64,000 nucleotides of DNA from Pyxicephalus adspersus (GCF_032062135.1 NC_092868.1:47746638-47810637); one strand, 5' to 3'. Positions 50,801 to 55,637 are shown, numbered from the stretch's first letter. Translations and numbers: made by a program. Notes: generated by a model not told the origin, from the sequence alone.

Positions 50801-53741
50801 TCTAGCACCTAAACCCCAATTTATCTGGAAACGGGGGTACAGGTGAAAAAAATTGAGGTGCAAGTACGGGACACCTGTGGCTAACACCTCCTAAAAATTC
50901 ATAAAAACTCTGCCTATCAAAAAAATCTACCCTGTTACACATTGCTGGAAGCATCTAGCATCTGAACCCCAATTTCTCTGGAACGGGGGGGAGGCGGTAC
51001 AGGTGACCAAAATAGAGGTGCAAGTGGGGGACACTTATGGCTAACACCACCTACAATTGAATCGCTAAGGCATCGTCACAAAATAAAGAACTCTGCCCAT
51101 CAAAATAATCTACCCTGTTACACATTGCTGGAGGCTTCTAGCACCTGAACCCCAATTACTCAAGATTGGGGGGTACAGGTGAACAAAATTAAAGCTGCAA
51201 ATGAGGGACACCTGTGGCTAACACCCCTTAAAATTTCATCGCTAAGGCATCGTCAGAACATAAAGAACTCTGTCCATCAAAAAAATCTACCCTGTTACGT
51301 TAGAAGCCTCCAGCTAATGTAACAGGATGATACGTTAGAAGCTGGAGGCTTCTAGGGGCATAGTTCAGTGTTTAATTTATTTCATAGTAGGCCTACACAT
51401 GCACACTTGTTGTAACAGGTAAAATTAAAAAAATATTAAAATTTTTAAAAGTTTATAAACTGTGTTATGTTTTGCGGCTCCAGACTATTTTTCTTTAGTG
51501 GAAGAGGAGGCAAAATGGCTCTTTTGACAGTAAAGGTTGCTGACCCCTGACTTAGGATGAGAGTAGGGATGGCACAGTCAGTGGCAGCTCGCCCTGAAGC
51601 CCGTGGGATCTCAGGTTTTAGGTTTGGCCAGGAGAATTGCAATGAGAATAGGAGAAAAGGAATTTTCAGATTTCTGTTTTCACATGAGTTTCATCTGAGT
51701 ACTCTGCTTTCTTCAGCACCTTCAAAAACATGCAGTTAGGACACTGGCTTCCGTAGATGGTGTCCATGGTATGTGTGGAGAGTAGGAAACACAACCAACA
51801 TTTTTAAAATATAAATAAATAAATAATTTATTTATTTGGGCAGTATATGACAGTTCAGAGGCTGTATTCTACCCGATTTGTGTTATCTTGCATTTCTTTA
51901 AAGAAGACATTCTCAACCAAGGTTCCATGGAACCCTAAGAAGTTGCTAGGGGTTTCTCAAGATGTTGCAGATTGGCCTTTCATTGGATGGTGCCTGCCTA
52001 GTTTTGTGTGCAGCATCACTAGGCAGAGCCAGTGTCATGATGCCAATGATCTTTTCAGCTGTCTGAATCACCAATGAAAGTGGTATTCTTCTAACTGGCC
52101 TCTGATTTTTGCTTTTTGTACAGGTTTCCTAAGACCCGAATATTATTTCCTCTGTGGTAAAAGGGTTGATCTACAAGACAATATTTGGCATATATGGCGA
52201 GATAGCTTATAAACTACGGATGCATAACTGGAGGATACAGAGATAGGTTTGCAGGAAAGGGCGAGCATTACCAGGGTGACTTTACCTCTGTCACACTACA
52301 AGGTTCCCCTGGAATAACCTGAGTTTCTTCCCTTCTCATAAGGCTTTCATTTAGGGGTCACTGACTTGCACTTGAACCTCCTAATTATTTATTATATGAC
52401 AGTGCCATTTGCTGCAACTGGGCGAAATAGACAATTCATATATGTGAACATTGGCATCCTAAAAAAATTAAGCAAGCTAGCTTGCCAACCACTGACTAAA
52501 ACTGAATGGTGATGGCCTTTAGTTTCCATTTCACTGTAAATAAAATCCTGATTGCATTGATTTGTTAGAGTGACAGCACAGAGAAAAACAAATGAAATAA
52601 AGCCACACAGCACCCCCTTGTGGAAGAAGACTGAAATGAAACAGGTAAAGCTGCTTACCCGAGTCTGCGGAATCGATCAGTCTGGTAAGGGGTGAAATAC
52701 TCAGGAAGACTTTCTGCAATGTAAAATTCAATCTTGGAGGAGATCATGTACTGGTGAGCCAAGAGCTGCAGTTTCCTGATTCGGCATCTTTCCACCATTT
52801 GTATGACAATTTCTTGTGGGTACTGACAATACCTGCGGCGGAAAAATGAGGGTTAAGAAAAATGGTTACAGACAACCATCATGAGGTCTTCTCTGCTCTT
52901 GATCCTGCCAATAAAGTCCACCTAATGCGGCTTCCTGTGATGTTGTGACAACTCTAGCATACAGCTTCTCAATTCTTTCATAAAGGTTGCGCATGCTTGA
53001 ACTATAGTGGGAGGAGTTGATGCAGGGGGCGTGGCCATATGCAATGCTTTATATTAAGCCCGTTGTATGTCAGTCAGCACCTGACCACACCCATTATTTT
53101 TGGATTTGCAGCACTCACTCCTCCCATTGTGACCTACAGCATCTAGGAAGGGGAAATGGAGTAGAATTTGGCCCAGTTGAGGAAGTTTACGATTTTCTTT
53201 AGGAGGAGTGAACATCTCAATATAACCCGTTTTAGTATTCACCTACCTACTGCTTTCTCTTGCCTGGCCAGGTTGACTTTTGCCCTGGTAAGGGTGAAGT
53301 AAGATTGCCGATTGTTCTATGGAGAGAGGAGGGGGAGTGAGAGGCACCCTGGTGCTTCCTCCTCCATAGGAAACAATAGCGGTCATGAGCTGCTGGTCTT
53401 GCAGTGGTCCAGCAGGGCGGAGCACTGACTGATGTCAGGGGACAGCTACTTACTACATATTTTCCTGACACAATCAAAAATTGTATTGGACAACAAAAAA
53501 ATCCAGAGGTTATCGGTAACTAAATGTCACCCAACCCCCCGGCTCCTCCCCCTTTATTGAATTGTCTTCAGCGTTCCCCAGACCTCCCTGGATCATCATT
53601 GCAGTACATGCCAATTATTGTTCCATACCTGGGAGAGCGCCAACCATTCACCGTTGGTGCGTGAACCATCAGCTCCTTGGCACTAAAGCCATCCTCATGG
53701 CCAGAGGAGCTGAGAACAACAAATCCAATTTTATGTGGCAT
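11317..53741 (-). CDS. CEP104: CEP104, centrosomal protein 104 (21 coding exons, complete)
   Basis: Joined coding exons (high to low): 53741-53629, 52832-52659, 47232-47094, 46927-46868, 45725-45649, 43289-43121, 41502-41347, 38929-38684, 38592-38389, 34934-34767, 31020-30847, 27799-27623, 27184-26978, 26037-25921, 24780-24750, 24051-23970, 22718-22610, 22008-21870, 17815-17748, 13669-13579, 11456-11317. All junctions have GT-AG sites and phases agree, giving 946 residues against about 925 in human. Order seen: N-terminal jelly-roll domain (about 1-160), coiled coil (about 205-295), Pro/Lys-rich linker (about 297-378), TOG/HEAT domain (about 435-690), second coiled coil (about 690-727), Cys/His zinc fingers (about 765-885), basic tail with SKIP at about 926-929. 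Known family role: caps distal centriole and ciliary tips, binds tubulin through TOG and EB1 through SxIP, and works with CP110 and NEK1; human mutations cause Joubert syndrome. The nearest canonical AATAAA downstream on this strand is at 9961-9956, so the 3' UTR end is uncertain. Confidence 0.96.
11585..11903. mobile_element. Family F MITE-like repeat
   Basis: Shares CATCTTGATTGGCCAGGCCA, TCTGGCAAC, and ATCCCTGCCTGATC then TTTTTAAAGTGGAACTTTA with copies at 21048 and 28460. Lies in CEP104 intron between exons 20 and 21. Confidence 0.65.
13579..13669 (-). CDS. CEP104: CEP104 coding exon 20 (completes fourth zinc finger)
   Basis: Residues 871-901. AWKTHLMGKDGCKMNPRRT aligns with human AWKAHLMGPAGCTMNLRKT and supplies the His and Cys that pair with the CxxC of exon 19. 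Acceptor ACCAG, donor GTTGGA (weak). Confidence 0.93.
14240..14372 (+). repeat. LINE B 3' tail
   Basis: AAACTCTTCAGGGCAGGGTCC, CTGTCTGTATCCGTC, CATTTGCAACCCCTATTTAA, then TATGTTGGCGCTATATAAAT and an AATAAT end. One of many copies; the 5' part is missing, as is usual for LINEs. Confidence 0.85.
15684..16014 (+). mobile_element. tRNA-derived SINE (family A), near full length
   Basis: Head has box-A-like AGTGGCTCAGTGTTTAGC and box-B-like AGGTTCAAATCTCG, the internal Pol III promoter of tRNA-derived SINEs. The body (GCATGGAGTTTGCAG, GGTTTCCTCC, CATGCAGTTAGG) resembles a SINE superfamily spread in fish and frogs. Tail ends TATGTCAGCGCTATATATA and (AAT)n. Confidence 0.88.
16092..16157 (+). other. 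Exon-like segment on plus strand inside CEP104 intron (unassigned)
   Basis: A good acceptor (CTGCTCTCTCCTTCTACAG) precedes 66 nt open in one frame (GTWFDIRSSHSFTLCNGY and four more residues), followed by donor GTAAGG. Antisense to CEP104. I do not recognise the peptide and see no partner exons. It could be a lone exon of a nested gene, a decayed duplicate, or chance. Confidence 0.3.
16482..16680. mobile_element. Family D PIF/Harbinger-like MITE, degraded
   Basis: GACAGCGCTTGTTCATTCATC, TTTCAGTCGCTTGTTGC and GAAAGATCATTTCCAATGAC match copies at 31311 and 36080. Ends are worn. Confidence 0.65.
16734..17616. mobile_element. hAT non-autonomous transposon with perfect 8-bp target duplication
   Basis: Terminal inverted repeats CAGGGGTGTCAAACTCAAAT and the inverse GAGTTTGACACCCCTG bound an 883-bp element. 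ATTTAGAG occurs on both sides (16726-16733 and 17617-17624), the 8-bp duplication expected of hAT. No transposase ORF remains. Confidence 0.95.
17748..17815 (-). CDS. CEP104: CEP104 coding exon 19 (fourth zinc-finger half)
   Basis: Residues 848-870. ANRCPLCHENFAPGEE matches human (NRCPLCHENFSPGEE). Donor GTAAGA; ends in phase 0. Confidence 0.95.
19185..19336 (+). repeat. LINE B 3' tail
   Basis: CCTCTTAGACTGTAAGCTTA, GGGCAGGGTCGTCTCC, TCATTTGCTACCCCTATTTA, TATGTTGGCAGTATATAAAT, with a variable A-run just after (19357-19374). Confidence 0.85.
21048..21375. mobile_element. Family F MITE-like repeat
   Basis: TTAAAGAGAAACTAAACCCC at the left; TTAAAGTGGAACTTTAATT at the right, roughly inverted. 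Shares CCCTGCCTGATCAC and the TTGGCCAGGTTGGGATGACTT segment with the copy at 28460. Confidence 0.65.
21870..22008 (-). CDS. CEP104: CEP104 coding exon 18 (second and third zinc-finger segments)
   Basis: Residues 802-848. VVEIASLTEHLLTEC then FGKCQRCSEAI and LLEHVKAKTCN give further Cys/His ligands. Acceptor CCCAG, donor GTAAGT. Confidence 0.95.
22610..22718 (-). CDS. CEP104: CEP104 coding exon 17 (first zinc finger)
   Basis: Residues 765-801. LCIFCGEQDESFTEEGLDLH then YWKHCPMLKRCEHCKQ: CxxC, HxxxHC and CxxC ligands of the C-terminal zinc-finger region, near-identical to human. Donor GTACCT. Confidence 0.96.
23270..23412 (-). repeat. LINE B 3' tail
   Basis: Complement of the LINE tail: ATTATTATTAAACAGTATTT, GCAGCGCTGTACATTAAATA, CAGATACAGACAGTGACACA, then AACTTACAATCTAAG. 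Confidence 0.85.
23443..23690. mobile_element. Charlie-like hAT remnant
   Basis: Ends AACTCCCACGGAACACTA at the left and CACGGCACACTAGTAAACAG...GAAAATCACTG at the right, the pattern of hAT elements with a CGGCACACTAG end. Interior has no ORF. Confidence 0.5.
23970..24051 (-). CDS. CEP104: CEP104 coding exon 16 (linker before zinc fingers)
   Basis: Residues 738-765, polar and variable, ending NYLD plus two bases, corresponding to HYLDN in human just before the first zinc finger. Donor GTAAGT, acceptor TTTTTAG. Confidence 0.87.
24750..24780 (-). CDS. CEP104: CEP104 coding exon 15 (31-nt micro-exon)
   Basis: Residues 728-738 (VKEQVSKSKL plus one base). Its acceptor follows a T-run on the coding strand (A-run 24782-24806 on plus) and its donor is GTAAGT. 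31 nt alone would shift the frame; only with exon 16 (82 nt) does the phase close, so both must be included together. Not recognisable by homology; supported by splice sites and phase. Confidence 0.8.
24782..24806. repeat. Poly(A) run next to CEP104 micro-exon 15
   Basis: About 25 A on plus, i.e. a T-run that forms the pyrimidine tract of the exon 15 acceptor on the minus strand. Confidence 0.9.
25234..25385 (-). mobile_element. Family C DNA transposon, short form
   Basis: 152 bp from CAGTAACCTCCCCAGATTT to GGCTGGGGAGAACACTG. CAGTAC is repeated immediately on each side (25228-25233, 25386-25391), a 6-bp target duplication. Confidence 0.88.
25921..26037 (-). CDS. CEP104: CEP104 coding exon 14 (second coiled coil)
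   Basis: Residues 689-727. Highly charged helix, AAEEAERQKKEEIRALQEQ then LAALKDIQSEVE. Donor GTGCGG is non-consensus beyond GT, yet phase and homology support it. Confidence 0.93.
26104..26292 (-). repeat. SINE A fragment (head and tail missing)
   Basis: CTCACAATTTATTGTCTCTACC, GAAGCCAATTAACCTAAC, GCATGTTTTTGGGATGTGGG, GGGGAGAACCTG: the central body of SINE A in reverse. Confidence 0.85.
26978..27184 (-). CDS. CEP104: CEP104 coding exon 13 (end of TOG domain)
   Basis: Residues 620-688. EVRDKAVRIILYLYKQ, MPPDDASTRKNILYK and GFAKIDGRP match human. Acceptor is the TTAATTAG at 27185-27192; a second AG inside the exon (before GCGCCC) would delete residues conserved with human and was not chosen. 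Donor GTAAGA. Confidence 0.94.
27623..27799 (-). CDS. CEP104: CEP104 coding exon 12 (TOG domain)
   Basis: Residues 561-619. EMALFKEVKPLQIIP and SGFTVDNVMK are near-identical to human. Donor GTGAGC, acceptor TTGCAG. Confidence 0.95.
28211..28378 (+). mobile_element. Family C DNA transposon, short form
   Basis: CAGTGTTCTCCCCGGACCC to AAAAATTCTGGAGAGAAAACTG. No clear flanking duplication. Confidence 0.8.
28460..28725. mobile_element. Family F MITE-like repeat
   Basis: CATCTTGATTGGCTGGGCCA, AGAGAGCAATCAGGCAGGTA, AATCCCTGCCTGAGCATAAA, TTTAAGTGGAAATTTAATTA. Aligns with 21048 and 11585 copies. A family C element lies immediately on each side. Confidence 0.65.
28736..28858 (-). mobile_element. Family C DNA transposon, degraded short form
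   Basis: TCCCAGAATTTTTTTTTAAGC and GGTGGGCAAA at the left, GTGCACCCACCTAAACAGGG and CCAGGGAGAATATTGC at the right. Confidence 0.65.
29890..30420. repeat. Unclassified repeat-like block with internal palindrome
   Basis: Starts CACTTAAAGTGGACTTAAAC and ends near GAAGTGTAGTTGAACCC, which resemble each other in direct orientation. Contains the inverted pair GAGCCTCCTGGGAT and ATCCCGGGAGGCTC (about 30060-30100). The T-run tract 30351-30360 follows. Could be a solo-LTR or a MITE; undecided. Confidence 0.4.
30585..30604. repeat. (AAAT)n microsatellite
   Basis: About five AAAT units. Confidence 0.85.
30847..31020 (-). CDS. CEP104: CEP104 coding exon 11 (TOG domain)
   Basis: Residues 503-560. VFQASLRLLKMIITHYIPKH and LLTRTGDTANRHRV align with human TOG. 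Acceptor TTTTTTAG, donor GTAGTC (weaker than consensus but in phase with the next exon). Confidence 0.95.
31311..31588. mobile_element. Family D PIF/Harbinger-like MITE
   Basis: TAAGGCTGCAGAGCTTGTCT at the left, GAACTAGCGTGTGTGCGCAC then CCTTA at the right. Interior shares GGGCGAGAATCTGACATGTG, ATCCCTCAGGACAGA and CCATAGAACAGAATG with sister copies. Confidence 0.75.
32066..32365. mobile_element. Family D PIF/Harbinger-like MITE, diverged
   Basis: GAGCGACAGATGAATAAAGG, GTGCTGTACACATAG, TATATGGAGAGG, TCGTTCATGGATCTGCC and ATCTGACATGTGTACAC follow the family order. Confidence 0.65.
34264..34533. mobile_element. Family D PIF/Harbinger-like MITE with TTA duplication
   Basis: GGCTGCGTACACACG at the left and CATGTGTACGTAGCC at the right are inverted. 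TTA stands on each side (34261-34263, 34534-34536), the 3-bp TWA target of PIF/Harbinger. 270 bp, no ORF. Confidence 0.82.
34767..34934 (-). CDS. CEP104: CEP104 coding exon 10 (TOG domain, first HEAT repeats)
   Basis: Residues 447-502. KTWSYREDALLAVYKKLSDM carries the TW-S-REDAL signature of TOG helix A; FLVRRAIKDKV follows. Acceptor CTAG, donor GTGAGT. Tubulin-binding role is from family knowledge. Confidence 0.95.
35150..35479. mobile_element. Family D PIF/Harbinger-like MITE with internal perfect hairpin
   Basis: AGCCGCATACACACATG at the left and GACGTGTGTACGTAGCT at the right, with TTA on each side (35147-35149, 35480-35482). Interior shows GAACGAGTGCTGTACATACA, CTCTATGGAGAGGGG and CAGATTCTCGCC. 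The subterminal region folds into the hairpin at 35170-35217. Confidence 0.82.
35170..35217. repeat. Perfect inverted repeat, 21-bp arms, 6-nt loop
   Basis: Arms 35170-35190 and 35197-35217 are exact complements (TTCTTGTCGTTGGAAAGGAT with one more base); the loop is TTTCAC. Confidence 0.95.
36080..36340. mobile_element. Family D PIF/Harbinger-like MITE, diverged
   Basis: GGCTAGTCTCAGACGAGAAT, CTGACATCTGTACA, GTCGTTCACGGATCC, GGTTTGTTCATC and GAAACAATTATGAAAGATGA are in family order. Ends worn. Confidence 0.65.
36488..36654 (-). mobile_element. Family C DNA transposon, short form
   Basis: CAGTGCTCAACCCAGAAATT to GGCTGGGGAGAACACTG. CTCAT flanks both sides (36483-36487, 36655-36659). Confidence 0.85.
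37493..37760 (+). mobile_element. Charlie-like hAT (family G)
   Basis: CAGTGTTTCTGAACCAGGGT at the left and GGGTTCCTCCATAATAAAAA, GGTTGAGAAATTT at the right. Same family as 47667 (reverse) and 51905. Confidence 0.78.
37845..38035 (+). mobile_element. Tc1-like transposon 5' end, truncated
   Basis: After TA, CAGTTAGGTCCATAAAAATT and TGGACAGAGACAACTTTTTT match the well-known Tc1-type terminus of fish and frogs; then GTTCTGTACATTACCACAAT. No transposase and no second terminus seen. Confidence 0.85.
38389..38592 (-). CDS. CEP104: CEP104 coding exon 9
   Basis: Residues 379-446, with conserved LPYDERPLPA and GEPEPLTEKALREA flanking an acidic variable stretch. Leads into the TOG domain. Separated from exon 8 by a 91-bp intron, the shortest in the gene. 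Donor GTAAGC. Confidence 0.95.
38684..38929 (-). CDS. CEP104: CEP104 coding exon 8 (variable Pro/Lys-rich linker)
   Basis: Residues 297-378. Low-complexity linker with SPPPEKEKTLEKKNKKD and PSPPPAPTPAATAPS. Placement rests on its CAG acceptor, a GTAGGT donor, phase 0-0 and position between two conserved exons; the sequence itself is poorly conserved with human, as expected for this disordered region. The exact donor is the least certain of the set. Confidence 0.85.
39413..39545 (-). repeat. LINE B 3' tail
   Basis: TTATTATTATTAATAAACAG, GATTTATATAGTGCCAAC, GCTGTATAATAAATAGGGGT, then AGCTTACAATCTAGG. Confidence 0.85.
39811..39843. repeat. Poly(A) run (33 A)
   Basis: Uninterrupted A-run in a CEP104 intron; no retrogene body detected upstream. 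Confidence 0.9.
41347..41502 (-). CDS. CEP104: CEP104 coding exon 7 (coiled coil)
   Basis: Residues 245-296, GERLGRYEVEKRCAVEKEDY then DLAKQKKQQMDEYR, a charged coiled coil matching human. Ends LLDITL before donor GTATGC. 156 nt, phase 0-0. Confidence 0.95.
41823..42215. mobile_element. Mariner-like MITE expanded by a (TA)n(CA)n tract
   Basis: Left TACCCTATTTCCCTAA and right TTTCAGGGAAACAGGGTA are inverted; AATAAGACAACATCTGAAAA and AAGACACGGTCTTATTTT are internal inverted pieces typical of the TACCCTGTTTCCC family. The left interior is replaced by a microsatellite (41838-41925). Confidence 0.75.
41838..41925. repeat. (TA)n then (CA/CATA)n compound microsatellite
   Basis: About 20 TA units followed by CACACA and CATACATACA units. 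Confidence 0.95.
42418..42728 (-). mobile_element. tRNA-derived SINE (family A), near full length
   Basis: Reverse copy: tail ATTTATATAGCGCCAACATA at low end; head with GAGATTCAAACCTGGGACCT (box B) and CCTCTGAGCCACTGTGCTGCC (box A side) at high end. Confidence 0.87.
43121..43289 (-). CDS. CEP104: CEP104 coding exon 6 (start of first coiled coil)
   Basis: Residues 188-244. ISPLDDLAFDMYQDPEVAQI is identical to human apart from flanks, followed by KLDEKKQEA and YDYAKKLKQAIADLQK, the start of the helical coiled coil. Donor GTAATA. Confidence 0.96.
43358..43914. mobile_element. TTAA-flanked DNA transposon (Kolobok or piggyBac type), 557 bp with flanks
   Basis: TTAA at 43358-43361 and 43911-43914 flanks inverted ends CCTCCTGGGCGGTT and ACCGCTAGGGAGG. 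The right half is GC-rich with two hairpins (43834-43854, ACCCCGAGT/ACTCGGGGT; and near 43876-43900). The left half is AT-rich. A start codon at 43764 followed 30 bases later by donor CAGGTAAGG resembles a first exon. Confidence 0.82.
43984..44143 (+). mobile_element. Family C DNA transposon, short form
   Basis: CAGTGTTCTCCCCAGCCCCT to AAATTCTGGGTTCAACACTG. Lies 70 bp after the TTAA element. No clear flanking duplication. Confidence 0.83.
44454..44670. mobile_element. Foldback MITE (family E)
   Basis: Left GAGCCTGATTTATTATAGCT and CTCCAAGGCTGGAGAGG is nearly the inverse of the right end (CTAGCCTTGCAGAGCTTTAA, TAAATCAGCCC). Almost the whole 217 bp can fold on itself. Confidence 0.82.
45649..45725 (-). 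CDS. CEP104: CEP104 coding exon 5
   Basis: Residues 163-188 with the conserved REKIIDHYLG. Acceptor ACCAG, donor GTAAGA; leaves 2 nt of a glycine codon. Confidence 0.93.
46268..46456 (-). mobile_element. tRNA-derived SINE (family A), internally deleted
   Basis: Tail AGTATTTATATGGCGCC is joined through a T/G-run to the body TTAGTCTAACTGCATG and head TGTGACCTAGCGCTGCAAAG, CTCTGAGCCACCGTGCTGCC. The middle is missing. Confidence 0.85.
46868..46927 (-). CDS. CEP104: CEP104 coding exon 4
   Basis: Residues 143-162: VALIAINIIGDPVDF, then a short acidic end. This is the last strand of the jelly-roll domain. 60 nt, symmetric (phase 0-0), so skipping would keep the frame. Donor GTAAAT. Confidence 0.93.
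47094..47232 (-). CDS. CEP104: CEP104 coding exon 3 (jelly-roll domain)
   Basis: Residues 96-142. Contains ARELKSVYVDAVGQYLK and NRYNLYNQ, strongly conserved. Acceptor TTTTAG, donor GTAAC; ends in phase 0. Confidence 0.95.
47667..47904 (-). mobile_element. Charlie-like hAT (family G)
   Basis: Right end AACCCTGGTTGAGAAACACTG; left GGGTGAACCCCTGAAATAAC. Reverse copy of 37493. Confidence 0.78.
48284..48608 (+). mobile_element. Family C DNA transposon, long form with 6-bp duplication
   Basis: CAGTGTTCATCCCGGCTTCT to TTTGGAAAGAACACCG, 325 bp. GTAATG is repeated at 48278-48283 and 48609-48614. Its extra internal segment is shared with the copy at 9419. Confidence 0.87.
49946..50141. mobile_element. 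Foldback MITE (family E)
   Basis: GGCCTGATTTATTAAAAATC, TCCAAGACTGGAGAAGACGG at the left; CCATCTTCTCCAGTCTTGGA and AACAGGCCC at the right. Arms nearly meet at GGTGATCCAGCAAATC and its inverse. Confidence 0.82.
50273..51549. mobile_element. hAT non-autonomous transposon carrying a tandem array
   Basis: Ends CAGGGGTCTGCAACCTGCGG and AAGGTTGCTGACCCCTG. ACTTAGGG (50265-50272) and ACTTAGGA (51550-51557) form a 7/8 target duplication. The interior from about 50430 to 51300 has five imperfect repeats of about 140-185 bp. Confidence 0.9.
50430..51300. repeat. Five-unit tandem array inside hAT element
   Basis: Each unit contains TCTACCCTGTTACACATTGC, TGAACCCCAATTTCTCTGG, GTGCAAGTGGGGGACACCTG and TCATCGCTAAGGCATCGTCA or shortened versions. 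A 15-bp perfect inverted pair (51301-51315 and 51340-51354) closes the array. Confidence 0.85.
51905..52172 (+). mobile_element. Charlie-like hAT (family G), degraded
   Basis: CATTCTCAACCAAGGTTCCA at the left; interior TTCTTCTAACTGGCCTCTGA matches 37493 in order. Confidence 0.65.
52659..52832 (-). CDS. CEP104: CEP104 coding exon 2 (jelly-roll domain)
   Basis: Residues 38-96. Includes QEIVIQMVERCRIRKLQLLA and HQYMISSKIEFYI, nearly identical to human. Acceptor CGGCGCAG-type, donor GTAAGC; enters with 2 nt and leaves 2 nt of a split glycine codon. Confidence 0.95.
53270..53480. mobile_element. Possible family D MITE, strongly diverged
   Basis: TTCTATGGAGAGAGGAGGGG, GAGAGGCACCCTGGTGC and GGAAACAATAGCGGTCATGA resemble the middle of the 35150 copy. 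Ends not found. Confidence 0.4.
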
Positions 53742-53750
53742 CTTGAAGAC
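53629..53750 (-). CDS. CEP104: CEP104 exon 2 (first coding exon, start codon at 53741-53739)
   Basis: The exon has nine untranslated bases after a CAG acceptor, then ATG with A at -3. It encodes residues 1-38 beginning MPHKIGFVV and ending near NGWRSP, which closely matches the start of vertebrate CEP104. The donor is GTATGG. This begins the jelly-roll domain. Confidence 0.95.
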
Positions 53751-53899
53751 CTGGAGATGGAAGGAGAGGAAAGTTATATCAGGGTCTTAAAGGGCAACTC
53801 CACTAAAACTTCCATTTTATGTATAGCTTGAATTTAACGTGCCAACCACTTTGTAGCCATGTCCTGTCTATGTGCACTCCCAACCCGTAGCAGAAGCCC

Positions 53900-55215
53900 C
53901 TCAATCTATCATCTCCTCCACCTTGTACCGGGACCACCACCACATATCGTCCCCTCCACCCTGTACCAGGAGCCCCTCAACCTATCATCCCCTCCACCCC
54001 GTACCACCACCTCCACCTATCATCTCCTCCACCCCATACCACCACCTCCACCCCATACCAGGAGCACCACCACCTATCATCCCCCCCACCCCGTACCCGG
54101 AGCACCTCCACCTATCATCCCCTCCACCCCATACTGGGAACACCANNNNNNNNNNNNNNNNNNNNNNNNNNNNNNNNNNNNNNNNNNNNNNNNNNNNNNN
54201 NNNNNNNNNNNNNNNNNNNNNNNNNNNNNNNNNNNNNNNNNNNNNNNNNNNNNNNNNNNNNNNNNNNNNNNNNNNNNNNNNNNNNNNNNNNNNNNNNNNN
54301 NNNNNNNNNNNNNNNNNNNNNNNNNNNNNNNNNNNNNNNNNNNNNNNNNNNNNNNNNNNNNNNNNNNNNNNNNNNNNNNNNNNNNNNNNNNNNNNNNNNN
54401 NNNNNNNNNNNNNNNNNNNNNNNNNNNNNNNNNNNNNNNNNNNNNNNNNNNNNNNNNNNNNNNNNNNNNNNNNNNNNNNNNNNNNNNNNNNNNNNNNNNN
54501 NNNNNNNNNNNNNNNNNNNNNNNNNNNNNNNNNNNNNNNNNNNNNNNNNNNNNNNNNNNNNNNNNNNNNNNNNNNNNNNNNNNNNNNNNNNNNNNNNNNN
54601 NNNNNNNNNNNNNNNNNNNNNNNNNNNNNNNNNNNNNNNNNNNNNNNNNNNNNNNNNNNNNNNNNNNNNNNNNNNNNNNNNNNNNNNNNNNNNNNNNNNN
54701 NNNNNNNNNNNNNNNNNNNNNNNNNNNNNNNNNNNNNNNNNNNNNNNNNNNNNNNNNNNNNNNNNNNNNNNNNNNNNNNNNNNNNNNNNNNNNNNNNNNN
54801 NNNNNNNNNNNNNNNNNNNNNNNNNNNNNNNNNNNNNNNNNNNNNNNNNNNNNNNNNNNNNNNNNNNNNNNNNNNNNNNNNNNNNNNNNNNNNNNNNNNN
54901 NNNNNNNNNNNNNNNNNNNNNNNNNNNNNNNNNNNNNNNNNNNNNNNNNNNNNNNNNNNNNNNNNNNNNNNNNNNNNNNNNNNNNNNNNNNNNNNNNNNN
55001 NNNNNNNNNNNNNNNNNNNNNNNNNNNNNNNNAGCACCACCGCCTATCGTCTCCTCATCCCCATACTGGTAACACCACCGCCTATCATCCCCTCCACCCC
55101 ATACCGGGAGCACCACCGCCTATCGTCCCCTCCACCTCATACCGGGAGCACCACCACCTATCGTCTCCGCCACCCCATACTGGGAGCACCACCACCTATT
55201 GTCTCCTCCACCCTG
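53900..55215. repeat. 38-bp minisatellite (C-rich on plus) in CEP104 intron 1, with assembly gap
   Basis: Tandem copies built on AGCACCACCGCCTATCGTC followed by CTCCACCCCATACCGGG. Successive starts at 55109 and 55147 give a 38-bp period; units vary by point changes and shorter CCACCT inserts. The array is split by Ns from 54146 to 55032. As 38 is not a multiple of 3, open frames cross the array in several frames and are not genes. The minus strand is G-rich. Confidence 0.92.
54146..55032. other. Assembly gap (887 N)
   Basis: A run of N inside the minisatellite. Flanks on both sides are the same 38-bp repeat, so the gap most likely hides more copies, of unknown number. Confidence 0.99.
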
Positions 55216-55409
55216 TACCATCACCACCTATCACCCTCCATGCTATACCTGCATTACATCTCATACATTGTCATGGAATGTTCCAGAAGTGTGTGGAAGG
55301 AGCTGCACATGCCCCAGCAGATATATTACCCATACCTCCATCCCTGCACCCCCTCCCTAATATAATGCCCTCTGGGACCTGGCAATGCCCCTGCTGGCAG
55401 CTCACTCAC

Positions 55410-55600
55410 CGCAGGCGGTATCCAGGTCACCTGACTGTCCGGTGCTGGCGGCCCGGTGTCCTTCCTGTCCTCACAGCGCGCCCTTTGTATTGTATGAATT
55501 ATTCCCGGCTACACACAGAAGTCCCCGGGACACAGCAGCTGGCCAGGTGACACCGGGGTCCAATCCCGCTCCCAAATCTCCATAACCACCGCTTGACAAC
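55410..55600 (-). other. CEP104: CEP104 non-coding first exon (5' UTR); 5' end approximate
   Basis: On the minus strand a GTGAGT donor sits at 55409-55404 within GC-rich DNA, upstream of the coding-exon acceptor at 53751-53752. The exon body to about 55600 is CpG-rich and has no repeat. The donor is seen; the transcription start is inferred from the promoter motif at 55617-55637. Confidence 0.6.
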
Positions 55601-55616
55601 AACCGCCGGCCGACGA

Positions 55617-55637
55617 GGATTCTGGGAGGTGTAGTCC
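55617..55637 (-). promoter_or_regulatory. ZNF143/THAP11-type site
   Basis: The minus strand reads ACTACACCTCCCAGAATCC, close to the known ACTACAATTCCCAGAATGC consensus of ZNF143/STAF and THAP11 (Ronin). This motif is common in bidirectional CpG promoters and usually lies within about 100 bp of the start site. Confidence 0.75.

Noticed and set aside
50430..51300. CRISPR-like spaced repeats.
   Set aside because: Units are 140-185 bp with no constant short repeat or unique spacers, and the DNA is vertebrate.
53859..55550. Very long plus-strand open frame (over 500 codons) and two matching long minus frames.
   Set aside because: They run through the minisatellite and the N gap. The 38-bp period keeps several frames open by repetition. 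Proline/histidine-rich translation has no domain, and CEP104 intron 1 covers the region.
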